64,000 nt of DNA from Branchiostoma floridae (taxonomy: Eukaryota; Chordata; Leptocardii; Amphioxiformes; Branchiostomatidae): the NCBI RefSeq assembly GCF_000003815.2, contig NC_049992.1, positions 10,495,725-10,559,724 on the forward strand, written 5' to 3'. Under the pieces are notes generated by a model. That model saw only the letters and a list, made by a program, of their open reading frames with translations. It was not told the DNA's origin and searched no databases. Positions 1 through 12,900 of the stretch are shown here, piece by piece (position 1 is the stretch's first letter; every line of letters starts with the position of its first letter). The translations under genes and the position numbers were made by a program.

Positions 1-497
1 ATCTCTGGAGTTCCTAGGCGCAAACTCCGCCCTTGAAATTGACTCGAAACCTTTGCGATTGGTCGGGGAGTATTTGTGCAACTTCGATTTTTTTTATAAT
101 GATCGGAAAAGTATCGGTTTAAGACGATTATAATAGTGTTTTGTAAGGTGCTTTACTAGGATGGATTTGGACAGAGGATTATTGACTCGATGATCGGCTC
201 ATTCGCTAGCAACTAAGGATTGGAAGAGATAAGCATGATGATCCAAGACCTAAGCGATTATACACAATCGGATCACACACATTATGGAGTAAAAAAGTTT
301 ACAAACCTGAAGCAAAAGAGACGGAAGGCTTCCATTTTCACTCTATTCTTTAAAGTATAGGCTTTGGTGACGATGCCGCATCAAACAGAGCCCGTTTTGT
401 ATGGAATGTTAATTGACAGGATATAGACGCTACTTATGATGATGACACAGTTGTCTGCTATGTAACGTAATTCTACGTTTACCTTGTGTGTTGTTAT
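1..497. other. Intergenic, nothing recognised
   Basis: AT-rich single-copy-looking DNA. No exon with splice signals, RNA gene or repeat that I can recognise before the fold-back element that begins near 498. Confidence 0.5.
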
Positions 498-716
498 GTA
501 ACACTGGTTCACCTTTATTCGCTGGGTAGCCTACATCCGTTGTCTGAAAAACAGGAATTTTTGGAATATCAAGTCGACGGACGCTTGTTTAAAGCTGCAA
601 TATCTTCAAAATGTTGCAGTTTGAAACTGCCATCCGTCGAAGTGATATCCCAAAATATCCTGCTTTTTAACAAACCGAATGTAAGTTACCGGCGGATAAA
701 GGTGACCCAGCGTTAC
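498..716. mobile_element. Fold-back MITE, family A, copy 1
   Basis: The left end reads GTAACACTGGTTCACC and the right end reads GGTGACCCAGCGTTAC, which are inverted copies. A second, inner inverted pair (GTCGACGGACG near 573 and CCATCCGTCGA near 630) makes the whole element able to fold into one hairpin. No coding capacity. The same element recurs near 6787, 46268 and 49386 in this window, so it is a dispersed non-autonomous DNA transposon or fold-back family. Superfamily not determined. Confidence 0.8.
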
Positions 717-734
717 ATCTATCTATCTATCTAG
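713..734. repeat. (ATCT)n microsatellite
   Basis: Short run of ATCT units immediately after the right end of the family A MITE. Confidence 0.85.
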
Positions 735-2401
735 GGACGCTACGTAGTCCCCTTAATGTTACACTTATAGATACATTTGTCCAATGGCAATAGTTGAGAA
801 ATACACCTTTTGAAAGTTTGGATTTCATTTTGAATTTAAAACTTCTGAGGGTACTGTATAGATGATACAATAAAGATGGATAGACCGAATTACGTTCTGC
901 TATATTATTGGATGGTAAATGACAGGAGTTGGGTGATGAATGTATACCCTGCCGTACGCCGGGTGGAGAATGTCTTGATTAATAGTTTCAGAGGAACTCG
1001 TTCGATAGTAGGGATAAGAAGATGGCATTGCAAAAAAATCCTTATGTATCATCAACTGACGTATTGATATCTGGTAGTTGCTGACAGTGCAATGTACTTA
1101 CATCTGACAAGATAAAAGAACAGGCTATTAACAGGTTCCCGAATGTATAAAATGTTGAGATTTAAACTACAATAGTAGTATTGCGAAGGCATGTGACAAG
1201 AGCTCATGTGTATATAGCTACATGTACTAATGTCAACGCAAGTTTAATGAGAAATATCACTTCTCTCGTTAACAAATGCTGAGTCATAATAAGTCGCTTG
1301 CTTAATTGGTTACAACTAACGTTTTCAGTACGCGTAAACAATATATGACAGTCTTCTAGTCTTACATAACTAAGAGAACAGCGAGCGTTGTGTAGTTTGA
1401 CGTTGGATTTATCTATTCTGTGTTATAAGAAGATCTGTGGCCGCAGATAGGATAAATCTTTAATATCGGTTTTGGCGGAAGCACTAGACGGGATCAAAGT
1501 TGGATGAGCCTAGCTTGGACACAAATCGGATATAGCCCAAAGCATTACGGACAAGATTTCCAGTTCTATCCGGCCCTTTTGAAATCTCCATCGGTCTTTT
1601 CTCTTTCATCTATGATACATGCAGTTTTGTTGTAGCTACCGGGATCTGAGCTAGTTTCCTGGTCTTACAGTATTATTCAGTGCACTCGTGGCAAGTAAAA
1701 TGATTTTCCTTTGGGTAAGTTTGATGTAGCATATACATAGAATCGTTCATATGTCGGAGATATGCGAAGAATAATTTTCATAGGGAAGAAGGAAATATTT
1801 CTTCATGCCTTGAATATGGTGCCGATTAAGGGTGGGTATCGTTTTTTTCTTAAAAAAACGGACCTGAAAAAAATCGGTGGCATTCCACTCCGGAAGCTCG
1901 AGTGTTTTTTTCTAATTCTGATAGATGATAGTTTTGGGGATACAAAATGCAATCCGACTTTTCGCAAAGTTACCTCATTTGTCTTTTCGACAAGTTTTAA
2001 ATCTTAGTATCCCATACGAATCCGCGACTAACAGACATTTTGAAAGGTACTTTGAAAATTCCGACCCTTGAAATACAGAGATTTGGTCACTTTTTATGGA
2101 CCACTGTCTGCTATCTAAAAAGGCTACATGGGTAAATTACTACAAAATGACTCAAATGATAACAATGTTGACTGACGATTCTGATGACGTTTATGCACAC
2201 ACATTTGGTCTAGTTAAAAATTAATCCTGTGCCTAAAACATCATAGTTTCAAAATTCATACCAGTGCCGACCGGTATCTGTTCCCATCGTCGAAGTCACG
2301 TCCTCCCCCACTAGTGCACAATTGGAAGGGTTCTCAGGGGAATTCAAGAACTCGTTACAATGTTCACCCTGCATTTAGGCTTCAACTTATGGTAAACTTG
2401 A
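735..2401. other. Intergenic, nothing recognised
   Basis: AT-rich DNA without convincing exons. The small open frames here lack splice context and family resemblance. Confidence 0.5.
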
Positions 2402-2434
2402 TTCAAGCATACCTATGTATTCTCTGAGGAATTA
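2402..2434 (+). repeat. 33-bp direct repeat, left copy
   Basis: Identical to bases 2921-2953 (begins TTCAAGCATACCTATG, ends TGAGGAATTA). The two copies bracket a decayed retroelement-like coding fragment. Confidence 0.9.
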
Positions 2435-2442
2435 CAATATGG

Positions 2443-2790
2443 TCGGAAAGTGCCAAAGAAGTGGTGATTGGAGAATTGACTGTCCCTTGGGAGGACAATG
2501 TAGATGCTGCCCATGAGCATGATGAGAGGGAGCTGACCAAGTATGCAGAGTTGTGTGGAGTACTAGTATGTAAAGACAGAGGGTGGAAAACTTGATGCTA
2601 CCCATTTGAAGTCAGCTGCCGGGGTTTGCTGCAACATCCTTTTAAAAATGGTTGAGAGTGCTAGGGTGCAAAAGGAAGGAAATCAAGTCTATCACAAAAG
2701 CTGCAGTAGAAGCGGCTGAAACGGGTTCTGCATGGATCTGGAACAAATACATCCAGGTCAAAAAAAGGCTGAGACATAGCCATTCTGTAA
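2443..2790 (+). pseudogene. Decayed retroelement coding fragment
   Basis: Conceptual translation in shifting frames gives ELTVPWEDNVDAAHEHDER, then YPFEVSCRG, then KAAVEAAETGSAWIWN. This order of blocks (LTVPWE..., P-EV-CRGF, AAE-AS-WIW) resembles a protein tail I associate with retroelement-derived sequences in invertebrate and fish genomes. At least two frameshifts and one stop interrupt it, so it is not a working gene. The family assignment rests on recognition, not alignment. Confidence 0.55.
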
Positions 2791-2920
2791 CTCACCAGTG
2801 GGAAGTGGTGTACCAAGCATATATTGATCTTAATGGGCCGAAATTCCCAATGACGGGTGGTGATCAACTGATGATCCCACTGGTGAGGCACACAATAACA
2901 TCAAGTGTGTATAATTCAAC

Positions 2921-2953
2921 TTCAAGCATACCTATGTATTCTCTGAGGAATTA
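2921..2953 (+). repeat. 33-bp direct repeat, right copy
   Basis: Exact copy of 2402-2434. Confidence 0.9.
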
Positions 2954-3209
2954 TTATAATACCTGCTTCTGGAGTGGAATGGCCCAGGTCCAGTAATGGT
3001 TCTATCTTTAACATTGGCCTATCAAGTTAAGTATTCTTTTTACCATGCTCTATCTTTTCTAAGGTTTAGAAATGACAATCTCGACAAATGTTACAGCATG
3101 CACATATGCAGGAGGTCCGTAACTTAAGTACTGTTGCAAGCCGTCCCTGCTGTTTCACTTAATCCGCCAGAAGTCGCTCCTACGACGAGACGCCATTGCC
3201 TGGTTACCG

Positions 3210-3217
3210 TGACGTCA
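3210..3217. promoter_or_regulatory. CRE-like palindrome TGACGTCA
   Basis: A perfect TGACGTCA lies about 650 bases upstream of the four-TM gene's first visible coding exon. It may belong to that gene's promoter or an unseen 5' exon; position alone supports this. Confidence 0.3.
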
Positions 3218-3866
3218 CCACTCGACTTCAGTTCCAGGCAGGCTCCAGTGAAAAGAGTTTGTTTTGCTCGATAATTTATCAAAAATAGTCTGTATTTGGA
3301 TGTATGCTGGCTCGGGGGTAGCGGAATTACGACATAAGCTTGGTAAGTCCCGTGAATCACGCCTAAACGGTAGAATCGAAGGTTTTGGCAGCCGGTATAA
3401 AGCATTGCTCTAGCGCTCTGACTCTGAGAAAATGTTGCACAAAATTCTTCCCCCCTCCCCACATAAGGTGGGAGACTTTGTTTTGCGTGCAGCACAACTT
3501 TTCTTCCTCGGTTCCCATTCGTTCAATGTGAATACGTCCAGCTTTCTAAATGTTCACCTATCATCCAGGAACTGAGTTGTCACTGTTATATTCCAGTTTT
3601 GCTTTTAATTAGTATTTGGTTGACTGATAATGATTATAGTTTACGTTTAACGCTTTAAGTGACAGTTCAGTTAAGTTAGTGCGATGTAGAGACGGCTAGG
3701 AAATTGAAGCAGTAAGATTTGTATCACATATCTCCTTTCAATTAAACCTTTTTCTGTTGAACAAATAACACGTGTAGCACTACTGCCACAGTGCTATAAC
3801 ATTACATGTTTTCCTTCATTTTACCCCAGTTCTGCACAGTACCACTATAACTGCAGTCCTGTCACC

Positions 3867-6739
3867 ATGTGGTACTACTGCTGGCCCCACAGTGTGTACC
3901 ACCTCATCCGATGGTTCCCCAAGACAAACAGGCTGAAGATGTGAGTACACTAGACGGTTCCTTCTTGTAACCAAAACTCAACAATTGACATACATGTACA
4001 ATGGTTTGTTCTTTAATCATAATAATATTAAAAAATAATATCATAGACACTTTTGATATATTATAACGTTAACATCCTTAATAATTTTTTGTAATTTTTA
4101 TGTGATATATGGTATATGCAACATTACACACTTGTCATACCTGTGCTAACATACCAGCTGGTGCTTATACAGCATACACTTTTCTTTGACACATACATAC
4201 CATAATTTACACACATGGTAAAATGTTGTACAAAATTGTGTGCGCATTTTGTAAAGTTGTAAAAAGTATGTACAATGTAAGTACAATGTCTTATTGAATG
4301 TGTGATTGTCCCTGATACTAATGTCACAATTAATCCAAAACTGGGCCCACCCAAGATGTTTGTATAAAGGAAACATAAAAGTGTCAATCAAGGATTATAC
4401 AAAAATGATGAATATTTGTTTTTTACATTCTGTGTGTTCTGTTGTGTTGTCCTTTAAAATTATGTTTCCAACCGGGTCCCAGTTTTGAAATGTGACTAAA
4501 GCATTTATGATTAGTTGGACACAGGTCATATTCTTGTTCACACTACAAGACATAACTTTCTACCCTCATCCCCTCAGCCGTATTGTGGTGACTATCTTCA
4601 CCTGTGCCCTGCTGGCTCCACAATTCTTTGTGTTGACCAGGTAAGTTCATTAACTTCTCATCTTTCCTATTATTGTTTTTATCTAGCATACATTTGGAAC
4701 AAGAGATAGCTAAGTGTACATGAAGCCTTTTATTTGGTAACAGTTGCATGATGTTATTGATTTTATGTGGTCATATTGCTAAACTCCACTTTGTAAGGTT
4801 GCAACTATGTTGGTTTATTATTCTCCAAGCAGAGGTTTGGCTCTGGCTGTTTTACTTAATAATATGTGTTTTTAAGCATTTACATCAGACTTACTATTTT
4901 GTGCATTTTCATAAGAAATTAAGAAAATGGCACAAAAACATGTAAAAAACGGCTGGAGCCAAATCTGTGCTCGGAAAGTATTTAATGTTAATCATTTATT
5001 GAACAGTTGTTGGACATGTTCCTTGAACTGCTAGGCTGTTGTTGTTTACTGTTTATCTTTGTTTACCAGAGAGCAGAGCACTCGGTACTGTGGGCAGCAG
5101 TTGTTTGACCTGCTAGTGGCCTCCATCGTTTTCACCTTCTGTATGATAGGTAAGGAAGTTTTTCAGAGAACCATGTAATGTTGAGGGAAACAATTTCTAT
5201 ACTAGGTAGCACATGTTTCTACTAGGTAGCTTCAAGAATGGACAATGCTTGTAGCTAGATGTACAAATGTTAGGTGTAATATATTGCTCAGTCAGTGTAA
5301 CATAACCAGCTGCTGCTGATGTGCTGCATGTCTACAAAGCCGTTGTTTTATGCTGAGGTGTGTGTGTTTCTTATACCAGCTATACAGATGCAGTTGGGTA
5401 GTTCTCTTAATTTTTTTATTCCATCTGCCAACCTTAAATGATAGACAGCGTAAACAATAGTCAAGACTTGTGCATTTCATACAGATTCACCCACGGTTTG
5501 ATACCATTCTCTGCAGGTTTTACGTTCCTGTTTGCGCTGATGGACCCTGTGCCACGGGAAGTCAAACTGGCCTTCCACGTCTTTGGCCTAGCATCATTTG
5601 TGCTGGGTTTAATCTACACAGTACAGACAGCCACTGGGGAGGAATGTGTAGGTTTTTTTTAATTTTTTTTTTTTTTATTGTTGGTTGAGAAAATGTGCTC
5701 TTGCTGCTATACATCTGTATGTTTACTCAGTTTGTAGAGTTAGTAGGCCTTAAAAGTGACACCAGTGTTTACATGAATATCTTGATATGTTTAGACTGTT
5801 TACTACAGTGTGTCATACTATATCTCATGTTAATGGTATGTCTGTATCATCTGTCAGGTAGGATTTAAGGAGATCCATCTTCCTAACTGCACTGTTTTCC
5901 TTTGTTGTTTCCGTTGTTGCAGAGAAACAACACCCCAGAGTTGTACTACTTGTCACTGGCCTTCACAATCATGGCCATGATCACAGCTGGTTAGTAGGGC
6001 TTTCATTTCTGAGTCATTTAAGGTTTCTATTATAAGTAGTTAAGTCGGAAACACTTACTCCATCAGTTGTATTGATTAAGGGTCAAACCATTCTGCTGCT
6101 CATAATGTATTTTACTAATTTTTAGTCAAACTGTTTCATTGGCCATGTTATATATACTGTATTTGTGATCATAGTGTATAGTGTCTTTAGTGTGTTTACC
6201 ATGTAATTTGTATATTGCATGGCTTCTTACATGTAATGTATGTTCTAGTACTAAAAAAAGGCATCTGCTGCTACTGCCCATTATGCTGTGGTTTGACAAA
6301 ATTTTCATTTGTTACATGTGACAGACCATTCTGTCAACCTTGACAGGCAAGAATCTGTGCGTGGGTAAAGATATAGAATATCCAAACGAAAATTGGACAC
6401 ATGCAGAAAATCCTTTACAGTCAATGATGGAAAAATACTTTGAGTTGGCTTAAGCAGATATTTTGCTGAGTAGATATTTTCTGTTAGGCAATATTTTCTG
6501 TTGTCTTGCAATCATGTTATATTTGTTTTTATACATTCCTTTATTACACAGCTTTCGGACCCATGTATCTGATATTGCATGTTGGCTGATACATATTTTA
6601 TTCTCCAGCGTTCATCCTGGTCATGATCCCGTTTTGGCTGATGAACCATTTCTGGGACCGGTCGGTGCTGGATTACAGAGAGCGGTCGGGGCTGTGCTAC
6701 GAGCCTGTCATGTGTTGCTCCTGTGTCTGGCACGTGTAA
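3867..6739 (+). CDS. Four-TM membrane protein, family not recognised
   Basis: Exons 3867-3940, 4578-4640, 5070-5149, 5517-5647, 5923-5989 and 6609-6739 have consistent phases and GT..AG borders; 546 nt give 181 residues ending VMCCSCVWHV. Four hydrophobic segments are visible: IRIVVTIFTCALLAPQFF (about 25-45), LFDLLVASIVFTFCMIGFTF, LAFHVFGLASFVLGLIY, and LSLAFTIMAMITAAFILVMI. The short C-terminal tail is Cys-rich, a plausible palmitoylation region. The ATG at 3867 has a good ACCATG context, but its exon stays open upstream to an AG at 3829 (reading SAQYHYNCSPVT), so 5' coding exons may be missing and the protein may be longer. I do not recognise the family. The gene is certain as a coding unit from splice phase and hydrophobicity; its function is unknown. 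Confidence 0.75.
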
Positions 6740-6786
6740 TTCAATCAGGGTTTATTCATGGTAACAATATGGGGGGGGTCATTATT

Positions 6787-6980
6787 GTAACGCTAGTTCA
6801 CCTTTATTCGCGGGGTAACCTTTATCCGTTGTATTTAACACCAGGGTATCTAGGGATATCAAGTCGATGGACGGTGGTCTCAAACTGCATTATATTGAAA
6901 AAAATGCAATTTGAAACCACCGTCCATTAACGTGAGATCCCTTAATATCCTGTTTTTAGGTACAACGGAACTAGCATTAC
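6787..6980. mobile_element. Fold-back MITE, family A, copy 2 (right arm shortened)
   Basis: Starts GTAACGCTAGTTCACC and ends ACTAGCATTAC. The outer right arm lacks the block that would pair with TTATTCGCGGGGTAACC, so this copy is internally deleted. It lies just downstream of the four-TM gene's stop codon, possibly inside its 3' UTR. Confidence 0.75.
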
Positions 6981-9955
6981 AACAACAAACTCAAAGCTGG
7001 GAAACTACCCAATTTTCTTGTTTTTTTCCCCAACTAGTCCAATTTTGTGCCACGAGTTAGACCAAGCAAGCTGATTCCGTACCTGCAAAAGAAACTTATC
7101 TCAATTTTGAAAATTAGAGTAAAAGAAATGAAAACAACAGAAAATTCAGACAGAGGACAGTTGTTTTCCATTGGGTCTTGTCAGCTTTGTAGTTGCCTAG
7201 CATTCAGAAGGAAGATCAAAATCAATATGCAATAGATGCCATTCATTAAATCAAGTATTGCCTTATGTCCGGTACATGTGCCTTACCCCTTATGTGTAGA
7301 CTACTGTGGGGTTTTCTACACCCTAATGTGGGAGGGGGTATTGGGGGGGTGGGGGGTGAAGGGCATAGACAGGGTCTCTGGGTAATGTTATGTACCCAGT
7401 AATTGTTTCGTGAGGTAGAAGTTTGTGGTGGCCGGGTGAGAAAGATCATCCCCATGGCAAAAAGCTTCATCACTCAGTTGAAGAGAGCTGGGCCAATCCA
7501 CATATGATAGACTGGAGACCAGGTTATGATGAAGGCAGTTGAAAGCGTTTGCTGAGGAAATAGACTGGTTTTGAAAAAAAGGCACTTCTACAAGACAGTT
7601 TACATTGGGATCAGCAAAGTCATACGATGTAATCTAAGTCAGAGGCACCAAAAGCTGTGACTACGTACAGCCAACTGTTTTGTAAAAAGACAAAACATCA
7701 AAACAAGTCGTGTATAATGTATATATATGCCTTCTTGTTGATGTACACACTGTATTTAGTAACACATGATGATGTACATGTAAGCACCAAGTCAAACTAT
7801 TATTTTATTCATGTTTCTTTTATGCTCTTGTATATAATAGTCAACTTAAGGAAATGGGTCTTTTTGAGTATCATAACCAAAAGAAGCCCATGGGCATCAA
7901 TTTGCAATGATGACCAGCCACTTTGCTATGTGGCTAATTTGGCAATAATGACTTAATGATGTACATTTGTATACAACTAGATATTGTAAATTAACTATGG
8001 ATATTCAAAATTGCATTTGATTCAGAGATTTGTATACTATTTTTCAAGTATTTTATACATGCCATGAACATATCCACATTTGTACAATGTAGTTTATATG
8101 ATAACAGAATTAGAGAATAAGAATTAGGAGTCAAAGTCAGTACAGATTGAAGACGTGCCCAATTGCAATTTTTTCCTTTAATAAGGTGAGATGTCAAAAA
8201 TTGAGCCCCAAACTACTGTGAAACTGTGATCTTGAAATCAAGTCAGTACACATCAATTATGAAATAAAATCAGATCTATCACAAGTTGATGTGATATAGA
8301 CATCAATCAAATCATGTTGGTGAAACAGAACAGTTACCTTAGCCAAAAGTATTATAACATTAGCCGAATGGCAGTTATACCGGCAATATAGATACAGATA
8401 CAGATAGTCTTATAAATGTGGAGTAGGTAGTACTAGGTACTGTAACAACAAGTTCTGTTTTGTCAGTAAGGCAACATTGCAGTTTTTTTGCTTCTTGACA
8501 ATTTCTGTTGAAAGATTAAGGTGTTCAAAGAACATTTGAAGGATTGCATCCATCAAGTACTTATAGTATCATCCTGTGTGTTGGGTGGTTTGGTGGAGGA
8601 TTGGCCATATGTAGAATATGAAATGTTAAGCAATTTTTTGTTTGTTTCACCCTTTGTTACATTGTGGTTTAATGTCTCTAATAACATAGCATGCCCTGGA
8701 CTGTAAGTAATTTTTACAACATATGTATGCTATTTACAAGCTGTTATCCTGCACGATTGATCTAATATATTTTCACACAGAAGTTTTAGAGGTGTTGTTA
8801 TTGAGTTACACCATTTTATCATTATTTTGTTACATCCAGGTTGTTCAGTTTTCTAGTTCTACTCATGCTAGTTTATAGAACCATCGAGTATTTTCAAAAA
8901 GTCGGAACCCTGACTCTTAAACACATCGTAACATTCCACTATACAAACAAAAAGTTTTACAATTGAACATTGTGGAACCACTTAGTGGTAGACCATGTAA
9001 ACATACAACAAACCACCCCTGGACATGTTCAAATGACGAGCGATTTTCATTATCATTTTAGCGGTGGCCACACTGTTTTTGGGTGGCATGTGGGCCACAG
9101 TTTTCTTTAGAAGAGGCGAAAATCAATGCGCGCGCGGATGTCATCCATAAAATTGAGAACTATTTTTCTCTCTCACAAGAGCCTAAGTGAAGGATCTATG
9201 GGGTAAACACGTTATGATCATGAAATGCGACAAGAAGTATATCGATAATTTCATTTTTTTAGTAATCTCCGAGAGGCAGAGTTAACGGTAGCGTAAGATA
9301 GTATCTATGCCGGCCAAAGGAATATAGCCGGTCACCGGGAGTTTGGGCATCAGCACACTGTACTGGTATGTCGCTGACTCTTCCAACACTACCCATAGAC
9401 ATGAAACATCAATAATGGATTATGCGAAACTTTTGCTTGATAAAAAGTGTTGTTGATTGCAGAAGGGATGACAGACAGGCATATGTCGACGAACGTAACG
9501 CACAATGGTATATGCGTTCGGAGTCTTCGGACCAAATCAAACTGCCCTGCTGCTTGGACCAAACTGCTGACTGGTCATGCAAAGATCAAAATTCACTCAC
9601 ACAGTGTGAGCGGGATATGTTGTGTTTGCTTTGAATTCGTCTTCTTTAGGCCGCATGTAAGTCCAGCTTGCATGCTCTGAGTACCAGTCATTCACAACCA
9701 TGCACCAGTGTCATGAGCCATGACTTCATGCAACAAAGCATGCTTCAAGTCTGCTGTTTCACAGGCAGCAATGCTTTATGATCATTCAAACCAGCAAGCC
9801 GTTTGCAGCATCTTGAGTCGAAATGACTCGGCAAACCAATGCATCTTCACCTCGCTACAGATCATGTACACTGGGTGTACCGTGGGCATGTTAGCACCAG
9901 TATTCGACTGGCAGAGCGGTTAATCAAGTCTGTTCTCCAAGTCGACACTCCTCGT
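6981..9955. other. Intergenic with degenerate repeat traces
   Basis: No exon found. Near 9058-9150 the minus strand carries a degenerate piece (GGATGACATCC then GCGCGCGCATTGATTTTCGCC) similar to the left end of the TA-flanked element at 53473-53939. The remainder shows nothing I can name. Confidence 0.5.
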
Positions 9956-12900
9956 TTAGATCGTGCTCTCGAAGCAGAGAACATATGGGTTGTTGTTGTC
10001 GTTGATGCCGGTGTGTGTGGAGCCAGAGGAGGGAGGGATAGAGACTTCAGAGTTGGCGCCAGAGACGGCAGAACCTAGAGGTCTGACTGGGTAGACGGTG
10101 GACTCTCTGCCGAGGGACGGGCTAGGCTGGATCGTGTAGGACCGGGGCTTGTACAGCGGATTCCCGCGGACTCCTGGCATGGGAGAGGACGGTACCGACG
10201 CGGTGCCGAGCGTGTTGGCCCGGCCGTTAAAGGACCTGCCCTGCCGTGGTGTTGGTGGAAGGGACGCCGTGGCGCCGCGAGGGGCGCCGTACCAGTACGG
10301 CATGGGAGCAGCCTGGTCGTTATAGGGGCGCATCTCATACTCCTCTCCCTTCACGCCGTCGTACTTCGGATCGTAGTCGTGTTCTTCAAAGTCACTTTGG
10401 GCCTGGGCCTGCATCTCCTCCAGCTTCTTACGTTCCTCCATCCTCTTCTTCCGCCTCTTCTCCTTGCGCTTCTGTTTTCTCAGCCTCTCCTCCTCCTCTT
10501 GCTTGAGTTTCTTTTTGTCCAGGTAAACGAAGAAGAAAGGGGTTTCGCTGGCGGAGTATTTTCTGTCTGCCTTCTTCATGGATGCGTATGTCCGGCAGCA
10601 TATAAAACCCACTGTGCAGTATAACGCCACGACACCTAAGATGATGGCTGCAAGAGAACAGAAATATATCTATCCATCTCTCTCTCTCTCACACATCACA
10701 TGATCAGAATACATCGAAGACTAGCATATATTTACATTTGTTACATTTCTCTTATTTTACGCCATATTGTGAAACGTTTTCACGTACATCGTAGGTATAG
10801 TGCGAAACGTACATGCGATGAAGAAAATGATGCATGTCCTGAGATTGCTAAGGTGTTGGGATCGCACTTACCGATCATATAACCGCTCAGAAGGAAAGAC
10901 TGTGCCCGTTCCAGACCGTCGAAGATTTCCGCGATCTCGGTGATCATCTGCTCCAATCCAAGACGGGGCTGGTAGTGACCAGTGACGTTGAAGAAGTGCT
11001 CGGCTTTCTTCATGATGGACTTCAACTTCTCGTCGGGTAATATGGGCTTGGCGAACTCGCCGGGCGAGATGAGAACCTGAGAAAAGTGTTTACAAGTATG
11101 AAGATCATGTCTCACCTATGTTTAGAAGGATGGTAGGCCCTGGTGTAGATGGATGCTTTAACTTTCCTTACGAATCAACAACATCATGATCTATGTCCAA
11201 TATTTGGACCTTGTCCAAGAAATGGCTACATCGGCAGGAGAACATCAGGGCCAAGCTGTCGTCATTGGACGTACACCACGGGGGACGATATCAACTTTGA
11301 TCTATATAGATTTATATACTATTGTACTCGTAAGAACACGTATCCTGAGCAATTGGGTCAGTCATCTTGACTATCGAAAGCCTTGGTCAGAGAATTTTTG
11401 TGCTGTATTTTTTAGATCTTTTAATTTGTGCTACTGTATCAATCAAGACATATATGCTAATGTTATTGGCTACATCATTCCTGATTGGCTAGTTTTATGT
11501 GCTCACCAAGTCATCCAGCTTGGAGACGAGAATGATGACGTGATCAGTACATGACTGGTCGGGAAACCAGGCGTCTCTCAGGAATCGCGCGTAACGCCTG
11601 GAGCTGATGTTGACTGGCACTTGTTCTGTGGGCAGGAGCGTCCAGTACCTGGGGGGGGGGGGGGGGGTAGTATGTCATGGTCCTGAAAATGTACCACTGG
11701 TGTCCAGACAAATCTATAGTCATTCTTTTATTATAAAATGTGAGTCAAATTATGCCCTTGGAACAACAAAAGCACCTACTATCTACAAACACACATGATA
11801 CAGCCTATGTATAAGAAGCCCATAGTTCTTTTGAGGCGAATTTTGCATATAAAATATTAAATTTGTCATACTGCAACTTTCTACCCTGGTATCCAGCCGT
11901 ATTACAGCTCCCGAGTGTCTTCTGTCCTCTCGGAGTGGACAGACGAGACTCAGGAGCTATGATACGGCTGGATACCAGGCTAGCAACTTCCGTCACAACA
12001 AGCCTAAACGAGCTTTACTTACATGGGTTCCATCTGCTGCATGGTGGCTACAGCGATGGTGTAACCTCCCCTGTCCGTGCAGTCGTCGCAGAAACATTTA
12101 GCCTCTTCATGAACCAGCTTCAATTTCTCCCTCAACATAAGAGCTGCAGGGAAGTTAAAATTGCTTTTATTGATGAGAACAGCCTTCTGCCTCCCTCTGC
12201 ACGTAACGTCAACTCTTGTAATTCCAACAGATACCATAATACCACCACATGAAAAAATACATGGATTCAAAGTGATTTAGGAGATGAAACAATGAAGCAT
12301 CTGCAATCCTTATCTGAGGTTACTGCATATCGCATATTTCGGTGCTCGATACAATATTGAGAAAGCCTCTACATAACAATGTTTTTTATGTGGCGGTATT
12401 ATGGCACGAGGTGGAATTATGGGAGTTTATGTTTGTTTTTTTTTTGGTGTAAATATCAACTCATGCGGAACTTTGTTGTTTAATACAATGTGTACATTAA
12501 GTTTTGTTTGCATACAAATTATGTCATATTTTTCAGATACATTTTTGAAGACTGGCTATCAATGTTGTCAAAAAGTCTTCTACTTCCTCACAACGCTTTT
12601 GCGGTGAGAAAGCAATCCCAAACGTGGCTGTATCCCCCCTCGTCCCGGCTCATCACTGGGGTTGACTTTTTATCCAGATAGCCTCCTCCACCACAAAAGC
12701 GCCACCTACATCGGCTACATATAGCGGTGATCATGAGAAGCAGAACTCCAGTTAGAAGCTCTGACGAAGGTGTCTGAGAGACATCGAAACGTAAGCAATG
12801 TAAATACCTCTGGTTGTGTAAAAAGAATTCTTCTCATCGATATCCATTATTAACACAATCTACAACACGCCTAGACTATTGCGATCTACAACAACAGACC

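Noticed and set aside
3124-3495. 123-codon minus-strand open frame
   Set aside because: No recognisable domain or splice sites; could overlap an unseen 5' exon of the plus-strand gene, but not supported.
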